Source: NVTR01 sp036479015
GTDB lineage: Bacteria > Pseudomonadota > Alphaproteobacteria > Rhodobacterales > Rhodobacteraceae
Length of the DNA: 64,000 nucleotides
Assembly: GCA_036479015.1 (NCBI GenBank)
Contig: JAZGFB010000048.1
Span: 62,001-126,000, forward strand
Direction of reading: 5' to 3'
A model generated the notes under the pieces. The model was given only the letters and a program-made list of their open reading frames with translations. It was not told where the DNA came from and searched no databases. The position numbers were made by a program, and so were the translations under genes. Below are positions 16,837 to 26,473 of the stretch, one piece after another. How positions within the stretch are numbered: the stretch's first letter is position 1; each line of letters starts with the position of its first letter.

Positions 16837-16917
16837 CACTTTCTTCTTTTGATAAATATCTCGGGGGTTTGGGGGCTGGCCCCCAACCGGGCGGCACGCG
16901 CAGCGTGTCGCAACTGC
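16837..16917 (-). repeat. Composite intergenic repeat with two hairpins
   Basis: On the minus strand it ends in CGAGATATTTATCAAAAGAA, a variant of the element at 13809 and 30057. Next to it are a GGGGGC/GCCCCC hairpin (about 16870-16890) and a GCGGCACGC/GCGTGTCGC hairpin (about 16896-16917). The remaining bases to 17032 hold nothing I recognise apart from the ribosome site of the next gene. Confidence 0.65.
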
Positions 16918-17032
16918 TGGTGCTTTGGTCACTAAATTGTCTATTAAACCTGGTTGAAAAATAAGATCAAAAAGGCCAACCTAACGAACAGGCGGCAATG
17001 AATTTTAACTGAATTTCAGACGGGAATTACCC

Positions 17033-18652
17033 ATGCGCATTATTTTCCTATTTATTTTGACTCTGGCGAACGGCCAAGCTGTGATGGCCAAAGATTACTA
17101 TACAAGTGCACCCGTTGTCGCCGCGACCCTGTATCCCGATGGCGCGGAAGTCACCCGAAAGCTGTCACTTGATCTTCCTGCCGGGCGTCACAGAATATTT
17201 GTCCCCTATGAGCTCGAAGACGCTCGCAATATGCCCCGTGTTAACCCTGGGGCGGGTGTGATTATTGAGGCTTTGGCCTATGTAAGAAACACCCAACCAG
17301 AAGAAGAGGTTTTTTTTACGCGCGCGCAGAAATCGGCCAATGAAAACTTTGAGCTGATTGAAGATCTGGTCGAGGCGCAGACAGATCTGATTGCCGATGC
17401 AAAAGTAGAAATCGCCGCTCTTAAAGCCAAGCTGCAGTTTATCTCAAGCGTTGCTCCACCCGAAGATACGGTAACCGTAGAGCAGTTGGCCGAAATGGCT
17501 GAATTGGTCCAAAGCGGCACTGCGGATATTTCGGCAGCAATCCAGTCTGCGCAGCGGCAGTTGCGGACCCACCTAGACGATCTTGAAGGGCTGCAGGCCA
17601 GGCTTGTCGCCGCTCAGGTTGATTTAGAGCGCGTTAGCGATGACAGGAATTCGGATTATCTGGGCGTCATCTCGGTTAATCTGGCTAAGGAACAAACCGC
17701 TGAAATCGAAATTAAGGCGTGGGCACACGGGGCAAACTGGAGCCCGGTTTATGAAATATCTCTGGATAGAAACACCTCGCAAATATCTTTTAAGCGCAGT
17801 GTTGTAATTGTTAACGGTGGCTCTGACCCATGGACTGACGTTTTAATCGACGTCTCAACCTTGCAGCCCGATGGCGCGCTTGGACCGCGACAGGTTTATG
17901 CCAGCCAGGCACGGATATATGAGCCAGCCCCAGTGAATGCCAGTGATAACATTCGCAGGCTTGAATCCCCGATGATGGAAATGGCGCCTATGATGGAAGA
18001 AACCGCAATGGGTGGAATTTTCAGTTATTCGGGCCAAGCCGTAAGCTACAGCTTTGCAAATCCGGTGACGGTGTTGCGCCAAGAGGGCCTGCTGCTGTCG
18101 TTGGATCAGTTGGGTTTTGACGCTGACGTTTTGATCCACGCCTCGCCAAGGCGTGATGAAACGGCGTTTACCGTCGCGCGTTTTACAAATGACGGACCCG
18201 AGCCGATATTACCGGGACTTGCGATGTTTTTCCGGGATGGTAATTTTGTTGGGCAGGAAAATATTGAACTGATCCCTGCCGGGGCCGACACCACGTTGCC
18301 CATGGGGCCAATAGAAGGGATCAGGCTGGGCACAGTATTTTTGGCAAACAGCACTGGCGACACCGGGTTCATCAACAGATCCAATACCCGTGAGCAGTTG
18401 ATAACAGTGACCATAGAAAACCTGACCGAGACGGCACAGGATGTTCGCACGTTTTATAGTTTACCGTTTTCCGAGCAGGAAGATCTGAAGTTAAAGGTGA
18501 AAACCAATCCGCAGCCTGCAGAAACCGACTTTGAAGACAGGCGGGGTGTTGCTGTGTGGGACGTGGCGCTGGCACCCGGTGAAATCCGTGAAATTGACAT
18601 CAATATATCATTTGATTGGGCCGAAGGCTGGGAACTGAACTGGAACCGGTAG
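17033..18652 (+). CDS. MuiA family (DUF4139) periplasmic/surface protein
   Basis: A 539-aa protein with an N-terminal signal peptide (MRIIFLFILTLANGQAVMA), an N-terminal DUF4140-like beta domain (VVAATLYPDGAEVTRKLSLDLPAG), a coiled-coil middle (about residues 100-205, rich in Glu/Ala/Leu) and a C-terminal DUF4139 domain ending in strands such as VAVWDVALAPGEIREI. This matches the mucoidy-inhibitor MuiA family, named for an effect on capsule in enterobacteria; the biochemical role is unknown. A Met-rich stretch (MMEMAPMMEE) sits near residue 315. The gene stands alone, upstream of smc. Confidence 0.85.
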   Translation: MRIIFLFILTLANGQAVMAKDYYTSAPVVAATLYPDGAEVTRKLSLDLPAGRHRIFVPYELEDARNMPRVNPGAGVIIEALAYVRNTQPEEEVFFTRAQKSANENFELIEDLVEAQTDLIADAKVEIAALKAKLQFISSVAPPEDTVTVEQLAEMAELVQSGTADISAAIQSAQRQLRTHLDDLEGLQARLVAAQVDLERVSDDRNSDYLGVISVNLAKEQTAEIEIKAWAHGANWSPVYEISLDRNTSQISFKRSVVIVNGGSDPWTDVLIDVSTLQPDGALGPRQVYASQARIYEPAPVNASDNIRRLESPMMEMAPMMEETAMGGIFSYSGQAVSYSFANPVTVLRQEGLLLSLDQLGFDADVLIHASPRRDETAFTVARFTNDGPEPILPGLAMFFRDGNFVGQENIELIPAGADTTLPMGPIEGIRLGTVFLANSTGDTGFINRSNTREQLITVTIENLTETAQDVRTFYSLPFSEQEDLKLKVKTNPQPAETDFEDRRGVAVWDVALAPGEIREIDINISFDWAEGWELNWNR

Positions 18653-18684
18653 GGCCCTGTTCATACATGTTTACACCCATATCT

Positions 18685-18693
18685 TGTGGATAA
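18685..18693 (-). promoter_or_regulatory. DnaA box upstream of smc
   Basis: TGTGGATAA, the exact reverse complement of the consensus DnaA box TTATCCACA, lies in the 142-nt gap before smc; a partial copy (TATCCACC) follows about 10 nt later. One box is not an origin, but may tie smc expression to DnaA. Confidence 0.5.
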
Positions 18694-18794
18694 CTCTGCC
18701 TACCTATCCACCCCTAGCCATTCATCGTTGACTCGTGCACCGCAGATCGGGACAATCGGCATCTACAGGAATCACCGTCAAGGGCAGTGCAGCA

Positions 18795-21700
18795 GTGCGT
18801 CTTACCAAGCTTCGACTGAACGGCTTTAAAAGCTTTGTCGATCCAACCGATCTGATCATCAATGATGGTCTGACCGGGGTGGTGGGGCCCAACGGTTGTG
18901 GCAAGTCGAACCTGCTGGAAGCCATGCGCTGGGTGATGGGCGAAAACCGCCCCAAAGCCATGCGCGGCGGCGGCATGGAAGACGTGATCTTTGCCGGGGC
19001 GTCCAGCAGGCCGGCGCGCAATTTTGCCGAGGTGACACTGTTCATTGATAACACTGATCGGCTGGCGCCTGCCGGGTTTAATGACAGCGACATGCTGGAC
19101 ATAACCCGGCGCATCACCCGCGATGCCGGTAGTGCCTATAAGGTGAGCTCTAAAGATGTGCGCGCCCGCGATGTGCAGATGCTGTTTGCCGATGCCTCAA
19201 CCGGGGCGCACAGCCCGGCATTGGTGCGCCAGGGGCAAATCGCCGAACTGATCAATGCCCGCCCCAAGGCCCGGCGCCGTATTCTGGAAGAGGCGGCAGG
19301 GATATCCGGGCTGTACCAGCGCCGCCATGAGGCCGAGCTAAAGCTGAAGGGCGCGGAAACCAACCTGTTGCGGGTGCAAGATGTGGTTGAACAGCTGGCC
19401 GGGCAATTGGGGCAATTGGCGCGCCAGGCCCGGCAGGCGGCGCGCTATCGCAGCATTGGCGAAGATTTGCGCCGCGCGGAAGGCATGCTTTTATACCGGC
19501 GCTGGCGCGAGGCCGAACTGGCGTTCGCCGCTGCCAATGAGCGCCTGCGCGCCGAGCTGACAGCCGCCGCTGCCGCTGAACGCGGCGCGTTGGGCGCGGC
19601 CAAGGCGCGCGAAGCATGCGACGGGGCCATGCCAGCCCTGCGCGAAGAACAGGCCATAGCCGCCGCGATATTGCAGCGGCTGATGGTCGAGCGTGACACG
19701 CTGGCCGATCAAGAGGCACGGGCAAATGCCAGCATTCAAACCCTGACCGCCCGGATCGGGCAACTGGCCCATGACACAGAGCGCGAAGAAGCGCTGAATA
19801 AGGATGCAGGCGAAACCATTGAGCGGCTTGAATGGGAAGCCCGTGAACTGGACAAGGCCGCCCAGGGGCAAGGTGCCGGGCTGGAAGCCGGGGCGGTTGC
19901 TGCGCGCGAAGCGGCCCAGATTTTGCGGGAACGCGAAGATGCCCTAAGCACGTTAACCGAAGATGTGGCGCGGCTGTCGGCACGGCACCTGTCGGCGCAC
20001 CGGATGTTGGACGACGCCAACAAAGTTTTGACCCGCAGTGAAAGCGAAGCCGATGTTGCACGCGGTGCGGTGGACGCCGCTAAGGGTGCGCTGGCAACGG
20101 CGGATGCCGCATTTGGGGCGGCCCAAACCGCGCAGGCGCTGGCAACCAAATCAGCCGAAGATGCCGAAGCGGCGCTGGTAACGGCAGATGACGCGCGCGC
20201 CGATGCACAGGCCCGCGAGGCCGACGCCCGCGCCGGGCGATCTGAGGCCGAGGGCGAAGCCAACGCCCTGCGCGCCGAGCATTCGGCCCTGCAACGCCTG
20301 GTGCAGCGCGACACTGCCGAAGGTGGGCAGGTACTGGATCTTATCCGGGTGGATGCGGGCTATGAAAAAGCGCTGGGTGCAGCGCTGGCCGATGACCTGC
20401 GCGCCCCGGCAATAGACGGGGCGGCGGCGTCGGGTTGGGCGCAATTGCCGGGCTACGCCAAGGCGCAAATATTGCCGGGCGGGATTGCGGCACTGACAAA
20501 TTACGTGACGGTGCCCGGGGTTCTGGCGCGGCGCATGTCGCAGGTTGGTTTGGTTGACGCCAGTGACGGTCCCCGCCTACAGGGTGAATTGTTGCCGGGG
20601 CAGCGCCTGGTCAGCCTGGCCGGTGATCTGTGGCGCTGGGACGGGTTTCGCGCCGGGGCCGAAGACGCCCCCAGTGCCGCAGCCTTGCGTTTGCAACAGC
20701 TGAACCGGTTGCAGGAATTGAAACAAGACCTGGAAGAGGCAAGCGCCCGATCCCAAGGCGCGGTTCAGGCCCATGATGCACTAAAGGCGCAACTGATTGA
20801 TTTGACAGACGCCGACCGGCTGGCGCGGGATGCGCGCCGGGATGCAGACCGCGCCATGGCCGAGGCCAGCCGCACCCTGTCGCGCACCGAAGCAGATCGT
20901 AATATATCTGGTGGTAAGCTGGAATCGCTGGGCCTGTCAGTGGCGCGCCATGATGAAGAAGCAAACGCAGCCCAGGGCCGGGTGGCTGAGGCCAAGATCG
21001 CGGTGGCCGATCTGGGGGATCTGGACAGCGCGCGCGGCCAGGTTGAAGACGTCAAAATGACGGTAGAAGCCGCGCGGGTGACGATGATCACCAAGCGGTC
21101 TGCCCATGATGAGCTGCGCCGCGAAGGCGAAGCCCGGCTGCGTCGTTCCCAAGAAGTGACCAAGGAACTAAGCGGCTGGAAGCACCGGTTGGAAACTGCG
21201 GGTAAACGGATCGGCGAGCTTGCGGACCGCAAACAGACATCAGAGGCCGAATTGGCAAGCGCGCAGTCAGTGCCCGGCGAACTGGCCGATCAGCGTGCCA
21301 AACTGGCCGATGCAATTGGCGGGGCTGAAACCCGCCGCGCCGGGGCGACTGACGCGCTGGTGGTGGGTGAAACCAACTTGCGCGACGCGGTTGGCGGCGA
21401 ACGCGACGCGGAACGCGCTGCATCAGAAGCGCGCGAAAGCCGGGCCGGGGCCCAGGCCCGAACCGAGGCCGCTAAACAAGCCCTGTCGGGTGCTGCCGGG
21501 CGCATTGCCGATGAACAGGACACCACGCCGGACGCGTTGCTTAAGCAGCTGGACACCGACCCGGACACCATGCCAGCGTCCGAGGCGATAGAAACCAATG
21601 TCAGCCGGCTAAAGCGCCAGCGCGACGCCTTGGGCGCGGTGAACCTGCGGGCCGAAGAAGACGCGCGCGAGGTTCAGGAAGAACATGACCTGCTGGTCAA

Positions 21701-22250
21701 AGAAGTCACCGATCTGCATGATGCGATCCGTGCATTGCGCACCGGTATTGCCAGCCTGAACAAAGAGGGCCGTGAGAGGCTGTTGACGGCGTTTGAACAG
21801 GTGAACACCAATTTCAGCCTGTTGTTCAAGCACCTGTTTGGCGGCGGCGAAGCCAAGCTGGTGCTGGTGGAAAGCGACGATCCGCTTGAGGCCGGGCTTG
21901 AAATAATGTGCCAGCCGCCGGGTAAGAAACTGTCTACCCTGTCGCTGCTGTCGGGCGGCGAGCAAACCCTGACGGCACTGGCGCTGATATTCGGGGTTTT
22001 CCTGGCCAACCCGGCACCGATCTGCGTGCTGGACGAGGTTGACGCGCCACTGGATGATGCCAATGTCACCCGGTTCTGCGACCTGCTGGATGAAATGACC
22101 CGCCAAACTGATACTCGGTTTCTGATCATCACCCACCATGCCGTCACCATGGGGCGCATGGACCGTTTGTTTGGTGTCACGATGTCAGAACCGGGGGTCA
22201 GTCAGCTGGTATCAGTGGATCTGAAAAGCGCCGCGAAAATGGTGGCTTAG
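18795..22250 (+). CDS. smc: Chromosome segregation protein SMC
   Basis: A 1151-aa condensin ATPase. Walker A is GPNGCGKS (residues 31-38), the QGQIAELINARP hinge-proximal motif follows, long Ala/Glu/Arg-rich coiled coils flank a hinge near the middle (around LDLIRVDAGYEKALGAALADDL), and the C-terminal LSGGEQTLTALALIF signature with CVLDEVDAPLDDANV completes the split ATPase. It compacts and organises the replicated chromosome with ScpAB (not in the window). The GTG start at 18795 is chosen because the family begins xRLTKLRLNGFKSF; the frame extends 20 codons further upstream. The long coiled coil explains the many out-of-frame open stretches here. Confidence 0.96.
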   Translation: MRLTKLRLNGFKSFVDPTDLIINDGLTGVVGPNGCGKSNLLEAMRWVMGENRPKAMRGGGMEDVIFAGASSRPARNFAEVTLFIDNTDRLAPAGFNDSDMLDITRRITRDAGSAYKVSSKDVRARDVQMLFADASTGAHSPALVRQGQIAELINARPKARRRILEEAAGISGLYQRRHEAELKLKGAETNLLRVQDVVEQLAGQLGQLARQARQAARYRSIGEDLRRAEGMLLYRRWREAELAFAAANERLRAELTAAAAAERGALGAAKAREACDGAMPALREEQAIAAAILQRLMVERDTLADQEARANASIQTLTARIGQLAHDTEREEALNKDAGETIERLEWEARELDKAAQGQGAGLEAGAVAAREAAQILREREDALSTLTEDVARLSARHLSAHRMLDDANKVLTRSESEADVARGAVDAAKGALATADAAFGAAQTAQALATKSAEDAEAALVTADDARADAQAREADARAGRSEAEGEANALRAEHSALQRLVQRDTAEGGQVLDLIRVDAGYEKALGAALADDLRAPAIDGAAASGWAQLPGYAKAQILPGGIAALTNYVTVPGVLARRMSQVGLVDASDGPRLQGELLPGQRLVSLAGDLWRWDGFRAGAEDAPSAAALRLQQLNRLQELKQDLEEASARSQGAVQAHDALKAQLIDLTDADRLARDARRDADRAMAEASRTLSRTEADRNISGGKLESLGLSVARHDEEANAAQGRVAEAKIAVADLGDLDSARGQVEDVKMTVEAARVTMITKRSAHDELRREGEARLRRSQEVTKELSGWKHRLETAGKRIGELADRKQTSEAELASAQSVPGELADQRAKLADAIGGAETRRAGATDALVVGETNLRDAVGGERDAERAASEARESRAGAQARTEAAKQALSGAAGRIADEQDTTPDALLKQLDTDPDTMPASEAIETNVSRLKRQRDALGAVNLRAEEDAREVQEEHDLLVKEVTDLHDAIRALRTGIASLNKEGRERLLTAFEQVNTNFSLLFKHLFGGGEAKLVLVESDDPLEAGLEIMCQPPGKKLSTLSLLSGGEQTLTALALIFGVFLANPAPICVLDEVDAPLDDANVTRFCDLLDEMTRQTDTRFLIITHHAVTMGRMDRLFGVTMSEPGVSQLVSVDLKSAAKMVA

Positions 22251-22281
22251 GGCTGGGGCACTCCCCTGCATTCCAAACCTG

Positions 22282-23811
22282 TCAAAATTGCAGTGCAATC
22301 CAATATCCCGCTGCGGCCAGAGCCGCCCCCAATACCATATAAGATGCCGCCCGAAACGGCCGCGCCGGGGCAACCGGTTGCGGGGGTGCGGCCTGCCGGA
22401 TCAACGCAGCTTCGGCCATTGCGGGCAGTTTGGGGCCAAAACGCGCCAGTACTTTCACCGTGCGCGCCAGATCCCGCGCGATGGCCTTAGGGCCGATATT
22501 GTCAGCGATATAGCGTTCAACCACCGGTTCGGCGACATTCCAGATGTTGATATTGGGATCAAGCGAGCGCGCCACCCCTTCCACCACCACCATGGTGCGT
22601 TGCAGCAGGATCAGCTCGGTTCGGGTTTGCATGCCAAAGCGTTCGGTCACTTCAAACAGATAGCTGAACAGCTTGGCCATCGACACCTGGCTGGCATTCA
22701 TGCCAAAAATAGGCTCGCCCATTGCACGCAGGGCCCGGGAAAATTCTTCCACGTCCTGATCGGCAGGAACGTAGCCAGCTTCAAAATGTACCTGCGCCAC
22801 CCGGCGAAAATCACGCTGGGTAAAGCCATACAGAATTTCCGCATAGGCGCGGCGGGTATAGTCATCAATATGCCCCATGATGCCAAAATCCAGCGCGATA
22901 ATATCACCGTTTGGGGCAACTTTCAGATTGCCCTGGTGCATGTCAGCGTGGAAAAATCCGTCGCGCAGGGCGTGGCTTAGGAATAGTTGCATCACCCGTG
23001 CGCCAAGTGCGGTGCGGTCATGCCCGGCCGCGTCCAGCGCGCCCAGTTCATGGATGGCAATGCCATCCGCCCAGCCCAGCGTCATCACCCGTTTACCGGA
23101 CAGGTTCCATTCTATTGCCGGAACTTCAAAGCCCGCATCCCGCGCCGTATTGGCAGAAAATTCGGCAGCTGAAGCGCTTTCAAGCCGCAGGTCCAGTTCG
23201 CCCAGAACCACACCTTCAAAATGTGCAATCACATCTTTGGCCCGCAAGCGGCGGGCGGCGGGTGACAAAAATTCGATCACCGATGCGGCAAAGTAAAATG
23301 CGTTGATATCGCGCAAAAACGCCTGCTCAATGCCCGGGCGCAGCACCTTTACCGCCACTTCCATGCCGGTATCTGCCAGGCGCGCCTTATGGACCTGCGC
23401 AATTGATGCGGCTGCCACAGGTTCGCTGAATTTTGAAAACATTTCATCAACCGGGCGGCCCAGTTCCTGCTCAACCGTGGCTTTGGCGATGTCGATGGAA
23501 AACGGCGGCAGTTGATCTTGCAATATCTGCAATTGGCCTGCCAGTTCGGCACCAACCACATCAGCGCGGGTTGAAAGGATTTGACCAAATTTGATATAGG
23601 CGGGGCCCAGCGTCGTCAGCGCCCGTGTAATGGGCGGCAAGGCCGGATCACCCCTGTAGCCCAGCCACTGAAACGGCCAGACCAGCCCGCGCAACCCCAT
23701 GCGCAAAACAGTTGGGGCATCCACGGCATCCAGCGCCACCTTCATGGCGCCTGTGCGTTCCATCGTGGCGCCGGTGCGGATCAGCCGCCAAATATTGTGA
23801 GGACCGCGCAT
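22282..23811 (-). CDS. ubiB: Ubiquinone biosynthesis kinase-like protein UbiB
   Basis: A 509-aa ABC1/UbiB atypical kinase. It has the KxGQ motif in AYIKFGQILSTRADVVG, the alanine-rich nucleotide loop VAAASIAQVHKARL, the HADMHQGN catalytic-loop equivalent and ALDFGIMG in place of DFG. A C-terminal hydrophobic helix (YMVLGAALAAAGYWIALQF) anchors it to the inner membrane. It is needed for coenzyme Q synthesis, probably by mobilising hydrophobic intermediates. Its ATG follows the ubiE stop with no gap, so the two are translated together. It converges with smc. Confidence 0.95.
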   Translation of the reverse strand: MRGPHNIWRLIRTGATMERTGAMKVALDAVDAPTVLRMGLRGLVWPFQWLGYRGDPALPPITRALTTLGPAYIKFGQILSTRADVVGAELAGQLQILQDQLPPFSIDIAKATVEQELGRPVDEMFSKFSEPVAAASIAQVHKARLADTGMEVAVKVLRPGIEQAFLRDINAFYFAASVIEFLSPAARRLRAKDVIAHFEGVVLGELDLRLESASAAEFSANTARDAGFEVPAIEWNLSGKRVMTLGWADGIAIHELGALDAAGHDRTALGARVMQLFLSHALRDGFFHADMHQGNLKVAPNGDIIALDFGIMGHIDDYTRRAYAEILYGFTQRDFRRVAQVHFEAGYVPADQDVEEFSRALRAMGEPIFGMNASQVSMAKLFSYLFEVTERFGMQTRTELILLQRTMVVVEGVARSLDPNINIWNVAEPVVERYIADNIGPKAIARDLARTVKVLARFGPKLPAMAEAALIRQAAPPQPVAPARPFRAASYMVLGAALAAAGYWIALQF

Positions 23812-24564
23812 CTACAGCTTCCAGCCGGAATGCAGGGCGGCGACGCCCATCGTCATGTTGCGGTATTTTACCTGATCAAACCCGGCACCCCGGATCATGC
23901 TGGCAAATGTTTCCTGGTCGGGGAATTTGCGGATGCTTTCCACCAAATACTGGTAACTGTCGCGATCACCCGCGATCAGTTTGCCCATTTCGGGGATCAC
24001 GTTGAAGGAATACAGATCATAGGCCTTTTGCAGCGCCGGGTTGGGCAATTGGCTGAATTCCAGCACCATCAAGCGGCCACCGGGGCGCAGAACCCGGTAA
24101 GCTTCGGTCAGGGCGTCACCGATCCGGGTCACATTTCGAATGCCAAAGGATATGGTGTAAACGTCAAAGCTGGCATCTTCAAACGGCAGCGCCATGGCGT
24201 CGCCGACGATCCAGTCCAGCCGGTCAGACATGGCGTCAGCCTCGGCGCGTTTGCGCCCTGCCACCAGCATGCTTTCGGTCAGGTCCAGCACCACGGCATT
24301 GGCGTCGGGCGCGCGTTCCAGAAACCGGAACGACACATCGCCTGTGCCCCCGGCCACATCCAGCAAGCGTTGCCCGGCGCGCGGGGCCAGCCAGTTCATC
24401 ATCGCAGCTTTCCAGATACGATGCACACCGCCCGACATGACATCATTCATCACATCATATTTGCTGGCGACATTGGTGAACACACCATGCACCATGCCGG
24501 CCTTGTCGGCCTCTGCCACATCGCGATAGCCAAAATGCGTGGTTTTTTCCGTGCCGCTGTCCAT
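23812..24564 (-). CDS. ubiE: Demethylmenaquinone/ubiquinone C-methyltransferase UbiE
   Basis: A 250-aa SAM methyltransferase with the UbiE signatures YDVMNDVMSGGVHRIWK near the N-terminus, the SAM-binding LLDVAGGTGDVSF and RNVTRIGDALTEAYRVLRPGGRLMVLEFS. It methylates C-2 of 2-polyprenyl-6-methoxy-benzoquinol in ubiquinone synthesis. It is the first gene of a two-gene operon with ubiB and is divergent from mutM across a 90-nt gap that must hold both promoters. This ubiE-ubiB / mutM arrangement near dnaA is familiar from alphaproteobacteria. Confidence 0.96.
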   Translation of the reverse strand: MDSGTEKTTHFGYRDVAEADKAGMVHGVFTNVASKYDVMNDVMSGGVHRIWKAAMMNWLAPRAGQRLLDVAGGTGDVSFRFLERAPDANAVVLDLTESMLVAGRKRAEADAMSDRLDWIVGDAMALPFEDASFDVYTISFGIRNVTRIGDALTEAYRVLRPGGRLMVLEFSQLPNPALQKAYDLYSFNVIPEMGKLIAGDRDSYQYLVESIRKFPDQETFASMIRGAGFDQVKYRNMTMGVAALHSGWKL

Positions 24565-24651
24565 AACGCCTTGCCGTTTAATGAAAACTAACCCTTCTTA
24601 TAGGTCACTGGGGGGGCGACACAATGCGCCCCGTTGCCGTCGGGGGAAATG

Positions 24652-25482
24652 ATGCCAGAATTACCAGAGGTTGAAACCGTCCGCCGGGGCCTGGAACCGG
24701 CAATGGCAGGGCAGTTGATTGCCCGCGCTGACATACGCCGCCCCGATCTGCGCTGGCCGTTTCCGCCTGATATGGCCGCCCGGTTGACCGGCAAACAGGT
24801 CACAAACCTGCGCCGCCGGTCAAAATACATATTGGTTGATCTGTCATCGGGGGAAACCCTGATCATCCATTTGGGCATGTCCGGGTTTATGCAGGTGTCA
24901 GGCGGGCCCCACCCAGAGCTGTTAAAACATGACCATGTGGTGCTGGATATGGCAACCGGCGCGCGGATCACATTTAATGACGCCCGCCGGTTTGGCTCGA
25001 TGGATATCATTGCAACCGACAGGGTTGAAACCCACCGCCTGCTGGCCAGTCTGGGGCCAGAACCGCTGGGCAACACATTTGACGACACTTACCTTACGGC
25101 CCGGCTGAAAAACCGCAACACACCGATAAAGTCGGCGCTGCTGGACCAGCGGATCGTGGCGGGGCTGGGCAATATATATGTCTGCGAAGTGCTGCACCGC
25201 ACCGGCATTTCACCACTGATCAAGTCAGGCAAGCTGTCGCGCCGCCGGGTCAACAGCCTGATCCCGGCCATACGCGATGTGCTGAACGAAGCCATTGCTG
25301 CCGGTGGATCATCGCTACAGGATCACCGCCAAACTGACGGGGAACTGGGTTATTTCCAGCATCGGTTTCAGGTTTATGACCGGGAAAATCAGCCCTGCAC
25401 AAAGCCAGAGTGCACCGGAAATATTCAGCGCATCGTGCAGGCGGGCCGTTCTTCTTTCTATTGCGGCACATGCCAGAACTAG
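24652..25482 (+). CDS. mutM: Formamidopyrimidine-DNA glycosylase
   Basis: A 276-aa base-excision-repair enzyme that removes 8-oxoguanine and FaPy lesions and nicks the DNA by beta/delta elimination. The start is fixed at the second ATG of an ATGATG pair, because the mature N-terminus must be PELPEVE with Pro as the nucleophile. RRRSKYILVDLS and HLGMSG are conserved, and the C-terminal zinc finger (CTKPEC...YCGTC) is complete. It is followed 63 nt later by the enoyl-CoA hydratase gene in the same direction. Confidence 0.97.
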   Translation: MPELPEVETVRRGLEPAMAGQLIARADIRRPDLRWPFPPDMAARLTGKQVTNLRRRSKYILVDLSSGETLIIHLGMSGFMQVSGGPHPELLKHDHVVLDMATGARITFNDARRFGSMDIIATDRVETHRLLASLGPEPLGNTFDDTYLTARLKNRNTPIKSALLDQRIVAGLGNIYVCEVLHRTGISPLIKSGKLSRRRVNSLIPAIRDVLNEAIAAGGSSLQDHRQTDGELGYFQHRFQVYDRENQPCTKPECTGNIQRIVQAGRSSFYCGTCQN

Positions 25483-25545
25483 CTTGAACGACCGCTTTAG
25501 CCTGCTACAACTTTTGTCTGAACATATGAAAACTGGGATTCCTGA

Positions 25546-26322
25546 ATGGCCTACAAAACTATTATTGTCGACATCGCGGATGATGTCTGTTTGATCCGGC
25601 TGAATCGCCCTGACGCGCTAAATGCGCTAAATTCCGAATTGCTGGGGGAACTGGGCTCTGCCCTGAAAGCCGCAGACAGCAGTGATAAGGTCCGCTGTAT
25701 TGTGCTGACCGGGTCGGAAAAAGCCTTTGCCGCCGGGGCTGACATTAAGGAAATGTCCGGAAAATCTGCCGTAGATGTGTTCACACAGGATCTGTTTGCC
25801 GACGCCTCACAGGTCATCAACAGTATTCGTAAACCCATCATCGCGGCTGTCGCCGGTTATGCGCTTGGGGGAGGGTGCGAACTGGCCATGTCGTGCGATA
25901 TTATTATTGCCGCCGATACCGCCAAATTTGGCCAGCCAGAAATTAACCTGGGCGTAATAGCCGGAATAGGGGGCACCCAGCGCCTAACCCGTTATGTTGG
26001 GAAATCCAAATCAATGGAGATGCACCTGACCGGGCGCTTCATGGACGCCACAGAGGCCGAAAGCTCTGGGCTGGTCAGCCGCGTTGTGCCGGCGGCCAAA
26101 CTATTGGATGACGCCATGGCCACCGCCAATAAGATTGCGGAAAAATCGGCAATGTCAGTAAAGTTTGCCAAAGAAGCGGTGAACCGTGCCTATGAAACCA
26201 CCCTGGCTGAGGGGCTGTTATATGAGCGCCGGGTGTTCCAGTCGCTGTTTGCCACTGAGGACCAAAAAGAAGGTATGCTGGCCTTTCTGGAAAAGCGGGA
26301 ACCGCAGTTTCGCGACAAGTAA
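25546..26322 (+). CDS. Enoyl-CoA hydratase
   Basis: A 258-aa crotonase-family protein. The CoA oxyanion-hole strands are FAAGADIKEM and ALGGGCELAMSCD, and the two catalytic glutamates fit the GQPEINLGVIAGIGGTQRL segment. This pattern, including GGTQRL and EGLLYERRVFQSLFATEDQKEGM near the C-terminus, is that of short-chain enoyl-CoA hydratases (FadB1x/PaaF-like) that hydrate trans-2-enoyl-CoA in beta-oxidation. The location between mutM and rpsT is conserved in Rhodobacterales as far as I remember. The exact chain-length preference is unknown. Confidence 0.93.
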   Translation: MAYKTIIVDIADDVCLIRLNRPDALNALNSELLGELGSALKAADSSDKVRCIVLTGSEKAFAAGADIKEMSGKSAVDVFTQDLFADASQVINSIRKPIIAAVAGYALGGGCELAMSCDIIIAADTAKFGQPEINLGVIAGIGGTQRLTRYVGKSKSMEMHLTGRFMDATEAESSGLVSRVVPAAKLLDDAMATANKIAEKSAMSVKFAKEAVNRAYETTLAEGLLYERRVFQSLFATEDQKEGMLAFLEKREPQFRDK

Positions 26323-26369
26323 GATTTTTCTGCGAAAAATCGAGGCAATTCTTCGCAGAAGAATTGTGC
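26323..26369 (+). repeat. Double-hairpin intergenic element
   Basis: Two adjacent perfect hairpins follow the hydratase stop: GATTTTT/AAAAATC around CTGCG (26323-26341), then CAATTCTTC/GAAGAATTG around GCA (26346-26366). Neither has a U-run. They may protect or end the upstream mRNA, or be a dispersed palindromic repeat. Confidence 0.65.
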
Positions 26370-26400
26370 CGCCCGGCTTGAAAAACTTGGCCTGACCCCG

Positions 26401-26429
26401 TTGACTCATCCCGGATGACCGCCTAGAAG
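26401..26429 (+). promoter_or_regulatory. Possible rpsT promoter
   Basis: TTGACT (26401-26406) and TAGAAG (26424-26429) are separated by 17 nt, 45 nt before the rpsT start. The -10 is a weak match, so this is tentative. Confidence 0.3.
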
Positions 26430-26473
26430 CGCGACTTCAGATTTACCTTAGCCCAAAGCGGGAATGAACACTC

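Noticed and set aside
19252..21423. Several long frames on both strands within smc
   Set aside because: They are by-products of the GC- and Ala/Glu/Arg-rich coiled-coil codons; their translations are low-complexity and smc is intact.
23581..24591. 336-codon plus-strand frame across ubiE-ubiB
   Set aside because: Antisense to two well-supported genes; composition rich in His/Gln as expected from the reverse strand.
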